From Azospirillum humicireducens (lineage in GTDB: Bacteria; Pseudomonadota; Alphaproteobacteria; Azospirillales; Azospirillaceae), in the NCBI RefSeq assembly GCF_001639105.2, contig NZ_CP015285.1:1914501-1978500 (forward strand): DNA of 64,000 nucleotides, given 5' to 3'. Below are positions 47,138-54,734 of this stretch, in pieces (the stretch's first letter is position 1; every line of letters begins with the position of its first letter). The notes beneath the pieces are model-generated. The model was not told the DNA's origin. It did no database searches and worked only from the letters and a program-made list of their open reading frames with translations. The position numbers and the translations under genes were made by a program.

Positions 47138-47347
47138 ATGAAGGTGATGATCCGCAAGGCGTCCGAGCAATATACGATCTACGTCGCCAAGAAGGATCTG
47201 GAGGAACCCATCGTCGAGATGGAGAAGCCGGACCTGTGGGGCGGCTGGATCAAGGTCGCCAATGGCTGGACGCTCGACCTGCCGGAGATGCCGGCGGACA
47301 CCCGCCTGCCGATCACCGTAGACGCCAAGAAACGCGGAACGGAGTGA
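47138..47347 (+). CDS. nifT: NifT/FixU
   Basis: 69 residues. MKVMIRKASEQYTIYVAKKDLEEPIV, then GGWIKVANGWTLDLPEMP, the complete NifT fold. NifT is small and conserved in nif operons, but a role in nitrogenase maturation has not been shown. GGAG is eight bases before the ATG. Confidence 0.93.
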   Translation: MKVMIRKASEQYTIYVAKKDLEEPIVEMEKPDLWGGWIKVANGWTLDLPEMPADTRLPITVDAKKRGTE

Positions 47348-47352
47348 CGCCC

Positions 47353-47637
47353 ATGACCCTGTCTCCCGAGCGCATCGACAGCATCGCCACGCTGGCCGGC
47401 CGGCTGTTCGCCGGTGGCGGCAAGCTCGACGCCGTGGTCCGCGGTGTGCGCGAGGCCAACCCGGACCTGAAGACCGTCACCGGCGCCATGGCCGCGGTGA
47501 TGGCCGAGGATCCCTTCCGGGAGGAGGCGGGCTTCGACCTGCATCTGGTGGACGGCAACAACCACTGCTGGCTCATCACCGACAAGCCGGAGCTTGCCAC
47601 CGGCGTCGTGATCGCCCAACGGGACGAGGACGAGTGA
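47353..47637 (+). CDS. Small nif-operon protein of unknown function
   Basis: 94 residues, soluble. LSPERIDSIATLAGRLFAGG, VRGVREANPDLKTVTGAMAAVMAEDP and NNHCWLITDKPEL. Proteins of this size and pattern follow nifT in other nif operons, but I do not recognise a function. It overlaps nothing; the next gene starts immediately after its stop codon (0 bases), so translation is coupled. Confidence 0.7.
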   Translation: MTLSPERIDSIATLAGRLFAGGGKLDAVVRGVREANPDLKTVTGAMAAVMAEDPFREEAGFDLHLVDGNNHCWLITDKPELATGVVIAQRDEDE

Positions 47638-48864
47638 ATGAGCGAGGCCGCCGCGGTTCTGCACCAGACCTCCCCCGCCCCAGCCCCTGCCGATGACGAT
47701 GAGCTGGACGACTACATCCCGTTGACCGACCCCGACATCTCCGGCGCGGAGGTCGAAATGCTCGGCCGCCTGCTGTCCTCCGGGGCCTTGAGCGACGGGC
47801 GGATGGTGCGGGCGTTCGAAGATGCCTTCGCCGCCTATGTCGGCCGCGACCATGCGGTGGCGGTGTCCAGCGGCACGATGGCGACGCTGCTGATGCTGAA
47901 GGGCTGTGGCATCGGCGAGGGCGACGAGGTGCTGTGCAGCCCCTTCGGCTGGCACCAGGTCCAGCATGCGGTGGCGCTGTCCGGCGCCACGCCGGTGCTG
48001 GTCGATATCGACTATTGGCAGCACACCATCAACCCGGAGAAGGCCGCGGCGCTGGTCACGCCGAAAACGAAGGCGATCCTGGCCGCCAACGTCAACGGCC
48101 ACCCCGCCCATTGGGACGAGCTGCGCGCTCTGGCCGATGCCAAAGATCTGATTCTGCTGGAGGATTCGACCGAGGCCATCGGCTCGACCTACAAGGGGCA
48201 GATGGTCGGCACCTTCGGCGACGCCGCGGTCTTCGACTTTTCCGAACCCGGCATCCTGCTGGCCGGTCAAGGCGGCATGATCGTCACCGACGACCGCGAC
48301 CTCGCCCACCGGCTGCGCTACATGCGCCGACGCGAGACGGAGCATCGCAACACGGTGGTCATCACCCGCACCCTGCCCTGGCAGGCGGGGATGAGCGACC
48401 TGAACGCCGCGCTGGCCCTGGTCCAACTGAAACGCCTGCCGGAGATCCTGACCCGCCGCAATCTGGTCATCGCCTATTACGACGCGGCGATGGCGAGCTT
48501 CGAAGGCATCAAGCCGCCCTATCGCGGGCCGGGGGCGGAGGTGGTCAACCCGATGGTCTATTGCGTCCATCTCGGCACCCGCTTCAGCGCGTCGGGGCGC
48601 CGGTCGATCATCGAGGATCTGGACACCCACGACATCGACGCCAGCGACTACGGCCAGCCGCTGCACACCCAGCAATATTACATCGAAGCGCTCGGCGAGG
48701 AGCGGGCCGGCCGCGGCGCCTGCCCGGTCTGCACCAAGACGGCCGACCGCGTGCTCGCCCTGCCGCTGCACCGCAAGATCACCCGCGATCAGGTCGCCTT
48801 CATCGTCGAAACGCTGAAGGACGCCAGCGTCAACACCGGCGCCGGCGCCGCGATCTATCTGTGA
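47638..48864 (+). CDS. DegT/DnrJ/EryC1/StrS aminotransferase-fold protein lacking the PLP lysine
   Basis: 408 residues. The sugar-aminotransferase fold is clear: residues 71-90 (HAVAVSSGTMATLLMLKGC), 173-182 (LLEDSTEAIG, the PLP-ring Asp kept), GTFGDAAVFDF and GQGGMIVTDD. Between these, family members have S-x-T-K with the Schiff-base lysine; here residues 202-206 read SEPGI, with no Lys nearby. A CPVC pair (362-365) sits in an insertion before the C-terminal helix. I infer a non-transaminating relative, perhaps a binder or a dehydratase-like variant. It lies inside the nif operon, so a sugar role seems unlikely. Confidence 0.8.
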   Translation: MSEAAAVLHQTSPAPAPADDDELDDYIPLTDPDISGAEVEMLGRLLSSGALSDGRMVRAFEDAFAAYVGRDHAVAVSSGTMATLLMLKGCGIGEGDEVLCSPFGWHQVQHAVALSGATPVLVDIDYWQHTINPEKAAALVTPKTKAILAANVNGHPAHWDELRALADAKDLILLEDSTEAIGSTYKGQMVGTFGDAAVFDFSEPGILLAGQGGMIVTDDRDLAHRLRYMRRRETEHRNTVVITRTLPWQAGMSDLNAALALVQLKRLPEILTRRNLVIAYYDAAMASFEGIKPPYRGPGAEVVNPMVYCVHLGTRFSASGRRSIIEDLDTHDIDASDYGQPLHTQQYYIEALGEERAGRGACPVCTKTADRVLALPLHRKITRDQVAFIVETLKDASVNTGAGAAIYL

Positions 48865-48887
48865 AGACCAAGAGGGAAGAGGCACCC

Positions 48888-49775
48888 ATGACCGTCACCA
48901 CGCTTGCACCCGAATCCGACTCCGTCACGGTTCCGGACGCCGCGGCGGCGCTGGCCGACATCGCCGCGGCGCTGGGGGCGCGGCAGGTGGTGCCCTATCT
49001 CGGCCCCGGCGCCTTCGCCCTGCTGCCGCCCGACCAGTGCCCGATCCCGCGCAATTCGGCCGAGCTGGTGCAGCGCCTGAACGCCAAGGTCGCCGCGCCC
49101 GGCCGCATCCGCTCCAACCTGACCGCGGTCGCCCAGTTCATCGAGACGCGCAAGCACCGCAAGACGCTGGAGGCCATCCTCAACGAGATCTTCCGCCAGA
49201 CGGTGCCGGCCACCCCCGTCCATACGCTGCTTGCCGCGATCCCGGCTCCGCCCCTGCTGGTGGACGTCTGGTACGACAATGTGCTCGACGGTTTGCTGAG
49301 CGCCGCCGCCGACCGGAGCTGGGGCCAGATCCAGGGGGTGTCGCACCCGCAATCGACCGGCGAATGGGTGCGCTTCTACGACCCCGATGGCGCCGAGACG
49401 ACGGCGGAGGCTGCCGCCGGTTGGGATACCGTGCTGTACAAGCCGTCGGGCGCGGTGACGCCGGCCGGCAACTACCTGATCTCCGACAGCGACTATGTCG
49501 AGATCCTGACGGAGATCGACATCCAGACCCCGATCCCTGCCGTCGTGAAGGAGCGCCGCGCGGGACGCCATTTCCTGTTCCTGGGCTGCCGCTTCGACCA
49601 TGAGATCCAGCGCACCTTCGCCCGCCAGATCGCCAAGCGTTCTTCGGACAGCCATTGGGCGGTGATCCCCGGCGAGATGTCGAAGAACGAATCGCGTTTC
49701 CTGGCGCTGCACGGGATCAAGCGCATCGACATGACGCTGGAGGAGGCGGTGGAGGGGCTGCAGGCACGGGTGTGA
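48888..49775 (+). CDS. SIR2-like domain protein of the nif operon
   Basis: 295 residues, one SIR2-like Rossmann domain. VVPYLGPGAF (34-43) replaces the GAGxS loop, DVWYDNVLDGL (126-136) matches the TTNYD strand, and FLFLGCRFDHEIQRTF (230-245) is the C-terminal strand-loop typical of SIR2_2. The loop that normally holds the catalytic His (K-L-H-G) reads YKPSG (184-188). So NAD binding may be kept while deacetylase or NADase activity is doubtful. It follows the DegT-like gene by 23 bases and ends the operon. Confidence 0.75.
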   Translation: MTVTTLAPESDSVTVPDAAAALADIAAALGARQVVPYLGPGAFALLPPDQCPIPRNSAELVQRLNAKVAAPGRIRSNLTAVAQFIETRKHRKTLEAILNEIFRQTVPATPVHTLLAAIPAPPLLVDVWYDNVLDGLLSAAADRSWGQIQGVSHPQSTGEWVRFYDPDGAETTAEAAAGWDTVLYKPSGAVTPAGNYLISDSDYVEILTEIDIQTPIPAVVKERRAGRHFLFLGCRFDHEIQRTFARQIAKRSSDSHWAVIPGEMSKNESRFLALHGIKRIDMTLEEAVEGLQARV

Positions 49776-49877
49776 AGGCAACCTCAACCAACTCCCCTAC
49801 CACCAAAGAGGCTGCACTGCATCGCAACACACTCCCTCTCCATCCGTTACCCTGCAAAACGGATGGAGCGTGCCGGA

Positions 49878-50921
49878 ATGGCGACGAACAGCGGCCCCAC
49901 CTTGGCCGCAGCATTTGCGACCCTGCTGCTGACGGCGACGGGGACAAGCGCCCAGGAAACCACCCCACCACCGGGCGACGCGCCGGCGGCCTCCGGTCCC
50001 GCCATCGGCTTCTGGATCGACAACGACCTGTTCGGCGGCGGGACCGACCGCTACTACTCGAACGGCTTCCAGTTCTATTATTTCTCCGGTGCGCGGCCGA
50101 CCTACGGAAACATCGACTGGCTGGCGAACCTCGTTCCCTGGATCGAGCCCGGCGGGGTGCGGCGCTACGGCTTTGCCTTCGGCCAGAACATCTACACGCC
50201 CAGCAACCTCAAGGCCCGCGATCCGGACCCCACCGACCGGCCCTATGCCGGCTGGCTCTATGGCCGGATTTCGGTGCTGAACGAGGCGCCGACGGCGGTC
50301 GACCGCCTCGACCTCGACCTCGGCATCGTCGGACCGTCCTCGCTGGCCGAACCGACGCAGAAGACGGTGCACAGGATCGTCAGCGGCGCCACCTACCCGG
50401 AGGGATGGGACCACCAGCTGCGCGACGAGCCGGGCGTGATGCTGAGCTATGAGCATGTCTGGCGCGGCGAGAAGCCGAACAGGCTGGGGCCATTGGAATG
50501 GGATTTCAGCCCCCATGTCGCCGGCAGCCTGGGCAATGTGCTGACCTTCGCCGCGGTGGGGAGCTCGGTCCGGCTGGGCGGCAACATGCCGCCGCCGGTG
50601 GGCGCCCTGGTGACGCGCCCCACCTCCAGCATCCCCTATCAGGACTCCCCCTATTCGGAACGGCCGGGGCGCTTTTCCTGGTACGTCTACGCCAGCGCCG
50701 AGGGACGGGCGGTGGCACGCAACATCTTCCTGGACGGCAACAGCGTCCGGGACAGCCGGTCGGTCGACAAGCATCCCTTCGTCGGCAGCATGCAGGCCGG
50801 ATTGACGCTGCGCTATGGCCGCTATGGCCTGACCTACGCCCAGACCCTGCAGACGCCGGAGTTCCGCGGCCAGAAATCGCTGACCAATTACGGCTCGCTC
50901 CGGCTGTCGGCGCAGTTCTGA
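49878..50921 (+). CDS. LpxR-family lipid A 3'-O-deacylase
   Basis: 347 residues. A signal peptide (ATNSGPTLAAAFATLLLT, cleavage near TSAQ) and an outer-membrane beta-barrel. FWIDNDLFGGGTDRYYSNGFQ carries the Asn-Asp and Thr/Tyr of the LpxR site, DRPYAGWLYGRI is the family signature, and VHRIVSGATYPEGWDHQLRDEPG contains the expected His and Glu. The enzyme removes the 3'-acyloxyacyl group of lipid A. I prefer the ATG at 49878 because GGAG is nine bases before it. Confidence 0.86.
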   Translation: MATNSGPTLAAAFATLLLTATGTSAQETTPPPGDAPAASGPAIGFWIDNDLFGGGTDRYYSNGFQFYYFSGARPTYGNIDWLANLVPWIEPGGVRRYGFAFGQNIYTPSNLKARDPDPTDRPYAGWLYGRISVLNEAPTAVDRLDLDLGIVGPSSLAEPTQKTVHRIVSGATYPEGWDHQLRDEPGVMLSYEHVWRGEKPNRLGPLEWDFSPHVAGSLGNVLTFAAVGSSVRLGGNMPPPVGALVTRPTSSIPYQDSPYSERPGRFSWYVYASAEGRAVARNIFLDGNSVRDSRSVDKHPFVGSMQAGLTLRYGRYGLTYAQTLQTPEFRGQKSLTNYGSLRLSAQF

Positions 50922-50925
50922 CGGG

Positions 50926-51570
50926 TCAGAGGAAGGGCAGCGGCAGGATCAGGGTGAAGCCGTCGACCGCCATCAGCAGTCCCGCCAGCGCAAGGGCGCG
51001 GCTGATCCACAGGATGAAGACCTTGTCGGTGATGGCGAAGACCGACGCCAGAACGATGGCGAGCTGCAGCATGCCCTCGGCAAAGTCGAAATAAGGGTCC
51101 TGGGCTGCAGCATGGTCGCGCCGGACCTCCGCCGCCTTGGCCTTGGCAAGCAGATCCTTGCGACTGTTCTTGCCTTCATCGGCCTCCATGCGCTCGGCCG
51201 CCTGGCGGTATTCGGCCGAACGCTGCAGAGCCTTCGCCTGGGCCTCGGCCGGCATGCCGGCGGACAGCAGCTCGATCTCGTCGGCGGCAAGGCGCAGGCT
51301 GATCTGGCGCTGGGTCTTGGCCTGGTAATAGGCGAAGCTGTCCGACGATTCGATGGCGCTGGCGATCAGCTCCTTGCCGGCATTGGAACCGGCGACGCTG
51401 ACGATGGCGAGCACCGCCGCCAGCAGCGAGATGTAGATGGCGGTGGAGGTCTTCACGCCATGACCACCCTCCTCCCTGCCGTCGGGATGGCGCGGTGCCG
51501 CCGCGTGGCGCTTTGCCTTTTCCCGTTCGTGGGCTTCGTCGATCAGATCCTTGACCTCGGTTGCTTCCAT
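50926..51570 (-). CDS. DUF4337 family membrane protein
   Basis: 214 residues. An acidic/basic cytosolic start (EVKDLIDEAHEREKAKRH), a first span (STAIYISLLAAVLAIVSVAG), a helical loop with AYYQAKTQRQISLRLAADEIELL, and two C-terminal spans (MLQLAIVLASVFAITD and LALAGLLMAVDGFTLILPL). This matches DUF4337, of unknown function. It converges on the LpxR gene with a 4-base gap. Confidence 0.82.
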   Translation of the reverse strand: MEATEVKDLIDEAHEREKAKRHAAAPRHPDGREEGGHGVKTSTAIYISLLAAVLAIVSVAGSNAGKELIASAIESSDSFAYYQAKTQRQISLRLAADEIELLSAGMPAEAQAKALQRSAEYRQAAERMEADEGKNSRKDLLAKAKAAEVRRDHAAAQDPYFDFAEGMLQLAIVLASVFAITDKVFILWISRALALAGLLMAVDGFTLILPLPFL

Positions 51571-51744
51571 CGCTGCCTTGTCCTCTGCCGGTTCCCCGCC
51601 GAAAGGCGGATGCGGAAAGTCGTAGAGAAGCACAAGTTCGGAGAAAAGCCCCGGCATGAGTGCCGGCGCCGCCGGAATGCGTTGTTACCGCCGCACCGCC
51701 ATTCGCCCCTTTCACGGGCGGCCGGTTCGGGCTATGTGAGGGAT

Positions 51745-52311
51745 ATGAACCAGTTCGCACGCTTGGCGATCGAGGCCGGCCCGCTGGCCGCCTTCTTCGT
51801 CGCCAATTCCCAGGCCGGCATCATGACCGGCACCGCTGTCTTCATGGTCGCCATCAGCATCGCGGTCGCGGTGTCCTGGCGGCTGGAACGCCGCATCCCG
51901 ATCATGCCGGTGGTCGGCGCAGGCTTCGTGCTGCTGTTCGGCGGCCTGACCCTGTGGCTGCAGGACGACCTGTTCATCAAGATCAAGCCGACCCTGGTCA
52001 ACCTGCTGTTCGCCGCCGTGCTGTTCGTCGCCCATGCGATGCGCCGGAACGTGATGAAGCGGCTGCTGGGCACCGTGCTGAACCTTTCGGACGAGGGATG
52101 GCGGACGCTGGGCATCCGCTGGGCCTGGTTCTTCCTGGTCCTGGCCGTGCTGAACGAGGTCGTGTGGCGGAACTTCTCCACCGACATGTGGGTCAACTTC
52201 AAGGTGTTCGGCATCATGCCGCTGACCCTGGTCTTCAGCGCCTTCCAGGCGCCGCTGATCATGCGCCACCAGCTGCCGGACGAGCCGGCGGAAAGCGGGC
52301 CGGCGGCCTGA
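51745..52311 (+). CDS. yciB: Septation protein A / inner membrane protein YciB (IspZ)
   Basis: 188 residues with five or six spans. GPLAAFFVANSQAGIMTGTAVFM, PTLVNLLFAAVLFVAH and the family motif WAWFFLVLAVLNEVVWRNFSTDMWVNFKVFG are clear. YciB supports cell division and envelope integrity in enterobacteria. GAGG is just before the ATG. Confidence 0.92.
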   Translation: MNQFARLAIEAGPLAAFFVANSQAGIMTGTAVFMVAISIAVAVSWRLERRIPIMPVVGAGFVLLFGGLTLWLQDDLFIKIKPTLVNLLFAAVLFVAHAMRRNVMKRLLGTVLNLSDEGWRTLGIRWAWFFLVLAVLNEVVWRNFSTDMWVNFKVFGIMPLTLVFSAFQAPLIMRHQLPDEPAESGPAA

Positions 52312-52430
52312 AGGCCCCGCGTTAATCCGCTTCCTTCGGCGCCGGCCTCTTGTGCGGCGCGGAAGGGGCACTCACATTGGTGGCGACCGCGACGTCGTCC
52401 GCTCCGACCGATTTGCAGAGGTATTGATCG

Positions 52431-52757
52431 ATGGGCAGTTTCAGCATCTGGCACTGGTTGATCGTTCTGGTCATCGTGCTTCTCCTGTTCGGCGCCGGCA
52501 AGCTGCCCAGCGTGATGGGCGACATCGCCAAGGGTGTGAAGGCCTTCAAGTCCGGCCTGAAGGACGAGGAGGAGGAGACGCAGGCGGCTCCCGCCCAAAC
52601 CGCCGCCCAGGCCCCTCCCGCCGCGATCAACCCGACGCCCGCCCAGCCGGCCGCCCAGCCCGTCACGCAGGCTCCGGTGCCCCCGACCGCTTCCCCGACG
52701 TCTCCCACATCAGCCCAGCCGCATCCGGTCGACCCGGCCAAGCCGACTCAGGGCTGA
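52431..52757 (+). CDS. tatA: Sec-independent translocase subunit TatA
   Basis: 108 residues. [21 protein letters not shown] gives the short N-terminal span, [24 protein letters not shown] the hinge and amphipathic helix, then an acidic patch and a Pro/Ala-rich tail. It forms the translocation pore for folded Tat substrates. tatB and tatC are not next to it. The long hairpin terminator at 52854 follows. Confidence 0.93.
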   Translation: MGSFSIWHWLIVLVIVLLLFGAGKLPSVMGDIAKGVKAFKSGLKDEEEETQAAPAQTAAQAPPAAINPTPAQPAAQPVTQAPVPPTASPTSPTSAQPHPVDPAKPTQG

Positions 52758-52853
52758 CCGGCATACCGGGACGGCACCCCCTTCTTCGCGTCGCCCGTGC
52801 GCCGGGCGCGACCGCTTGGCGGTTTGATGGAGCGGCAAAATACGATAAGGAGA

Positions 52854-52916
52854 AGGGGCTTTCCGACGCCGGTCCGTTTTCCGCGGACCGGCGGCCGGAA
52901 GGCCCCTCGTTGTTTT
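52854..52916 (+). terminator. Strong bipartite hairpin terminator after tatA
   Basis: CGCCGGTCC (52867) pairs perfectly with GGACCGGCG (52885); the flanking GGGGC/GCCCC arms extend the stem. GTTGTTTT follows. Confidence 0.85.
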
Positions 52917-53016
52917 CAGCCGGCCCGCCAAGGCGGGCAAGCGCAGGTCGACCGTGACGCTCAAGCCACCGCACCGGCAGGCTCCCACCCTGTCGACACC
53001 GACGTTCAAGGACGAG

Positions 53017-54069
53017 ATGAAAGCAAACGGCAAACCTTCCGATCCTCCGCCGCCGGAGAATGAGGACATCGCCAAGCTGCTTCGTGCCTTGAACGAGGAT
53101 CTGCACGCGGATCAGCAGGACGAGATCGAGGACGACGAGGAAGAACCGGCAAGCCGTGGGCTGCCGCTGGGCAAGATCGCGCTTGCCCTGCTGGCGGCGG
53201 GCGGCATCGCCGTCGGCGTCGTCTATCTCGGATCGGGCGATCCGGAGCCGGTGACGACTGCGGCCAACAGCTCCTCGCCGATGGTGCCGGCGCCGGCCAT
53301 CACCCGCGCGCCGCAGAACGGAGCGCCGTCGAATCCGGCACCGTCCGGCACGGCGACCGGCAGCGCCCCGAGCGCGGCCGTCACGCCGCCGGCACAGTTG
53401 CCCCCCGCCCAGACGTCTCCGGCGCAGCCGCCAACGGCGTCCTCCGCACCCCCGCCGCCGGTCGCCGCCCTTCCCGCCAGCCCGCCGCCGGTGCTGAAGA
53501 TGCCCGAACCGCCGCCCGTTCCGGCCACGGCCCCGGCCGCCGCACCCAAGCCGCGCGCCACGGTCCCGGCAGAAGGCGCACCGCCGCCGGCTGCCCAGAA
53601 GCCGGAAGCGACCAAGCCGGAAACCGCCAAGCCCGAGCATCCGGCAGCCGGCGAGCCAGCCGACACCGGCTCGCTCCAGGCGATGCTGGCCCCGCCGAAG
53701 GAGGCCGCCAAGCGTCCACCGGCCGGCGCCGCCCCCGCCGCGCCCCCGTCCGCCCCGCCGCCTCCCCCGTCCGCCACCGGCGACGCGAAGCCTCCGGCCA
53801 AGGCAGCCACGCCACCGGCGTCCGCACCGGCCGGGCGCTACACCGTACAGGTCGGCACCTTCTCGGTGACGGCGAATGCCGATTCGCTGGCGCAGCGGCT
53901 GCAAGGCGGTGGCTTCCAGGCCTATACGGTGGATTGGACCGACAGTTCCAACCGGTCCTGGCGGGCGGTTCGCGTCGGCGGATTTGCCGATCAGTCCGCG
54001 GCCAGGCGCGAAGCGGAGCAGTTGAAAACGAAGATGGGGCTCAACCCGGTCGTGATCACCGCCCGCTGA
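53017..54069 (+). CDS. SPOR-domain membrane protein
   Basis: 350 residues from the ATG used. An acidic cytosolic part (NEDLHADQQDEIEDDEEEP), one span (GKIALALLAAGGIAVGVVYLG), a very long Pro/Ala-rich periplasmic linker (about 80-270) and a C-terminal SPOR domain (YTVQVGTFSVTANADSLAQRLQGGGFQAY), which binds denuded septal peptidoglycan. AAGGA is close to the ATG; a GTG at 52954 would add 21 residues. FtsN/DedD-like, probably a division protein, but arginyl-tRNA-linked sporulation-like repeats are also called this way. Confidence 0.8.
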   Translation: MKANGKPSDPPPPENEDIAKLLRALNEDLHADQQDEIEDDEEEPASRGLPLGKIALALLAAGGIAVGVVYLGSGDPEPVTTAANSSSPMVPAPAITRAPQNGAPSNPAPSGTATGSAPSAAVTPPAQLPPAQTSPAQPPTASSAPPPPVAALPASPPPVLKMPEPPPVPATAPAAAPKPRATVPAEGAPPPAAQKPEATKPETAKPEHPAAGEPADTGSLQAMLAPPKEAAKRPPAGAAPAAPPSAPPPPPSATGDAKPPAKAATPPASAPAGRYTVQVGTFSVTANADSLAQRLQGGGFQAYTVDWTDSSNRSWRAVRVGGFADQSAARREAEQLKTKMGLNPVVITAR

Positions 54070-54136
54070 TCCCCTGCCGGACCGGTGGAGGCACGCCGCC
54101 GGTCCTTCCCCTGCGACAACCTGTCATGCAAGCGAT

Positions 54137-54173
54137 AGCCCGGCGGCGACATTTGGTCGCGGCCGGGCTTTTT
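54137..54173 (+). terminator. Rho-independent terminator of the SPOR gene
   Basis: AGCCCGGC-GGCGAC-ATTTG-GTCGC-G-GCCGGGCT followed by TTTTC. Confidence 0.85.
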
Positions 54174-54335
54174 CTTGCGCCGTCTACCCCCGTTCTTTGG
54201 TCGGGGAGCCGGGAGTGCCGCTTGATCCCCGCTTGTCTTTGCTCGTACCATGGACATTCCAGGGCACGAACGCATCGCCCCGGCCACAAATTTGGGAAGC
54301 CGGCAGCAGACCGGCGCACCGGAGGACGCCCCGCC

Positions 54336-54734
54336 ATGAAGCCGACCATCCTGGTCGCCGACGACGAACCCAGCATCGTCCTGTCGCTCCAGGTTCTCCT
54401 GCAGCGCGCCGGGTTCGATGTGCGCATCGCCCGCGACGGGGACGAGGCGCTGCGCTCGGTGGAGGACTATACCCCCGACCTGATCCTGCTCGACGCGATG
54501 ATGCCGAAGCGCGACGGCTTCGACGTCTGCCAGACCCTGCGGACCAACCCGGCCTGGAAATCCCTGCCCATCATCATGCTGACGGCACGCAGCCGCGACG
54601 TCGAACGGCAGAAGGGGCTGGCACTGGGCGCCACCGACTACATCACCAAACCCTTCTCGACCCGCGACCTGCTGACCACCGTCCGCCGCCACCTGGGCCT
54701 GCCGGCCATCGGCGGCGTGGAGCCGGCGCGGTGA
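54336..54734 (+). CDS. Single-domain response regulator (receiver)
   Basis: 132 residues, receiver only. VADDEPS acidic pair, phospho-acceptor D53 in LILLDAMMPKRDG, Thr in MLTARS and Lys in DYITKPFS. No output domain, so it works as a phosphate shuttle or by binding a partner. GGAGG precedes the ATG. Its stop overlaps the GTG of the exonuclease gene, in the same operon as the CbrA-like kinase that may phosphorylate it. Confidence 0.93.
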   Translation: MKPTILVADDEPSIVLSLQVLLQRAGFDVRIARDGDEALRSVEDYTPDLILLDAMMPKRDGFDVCQTLRTNPAWKSLPIIMLTARSRDVERQKGLALGATDYITKPFSTRDLLTTVRRHLGLPAIGGVEPAR

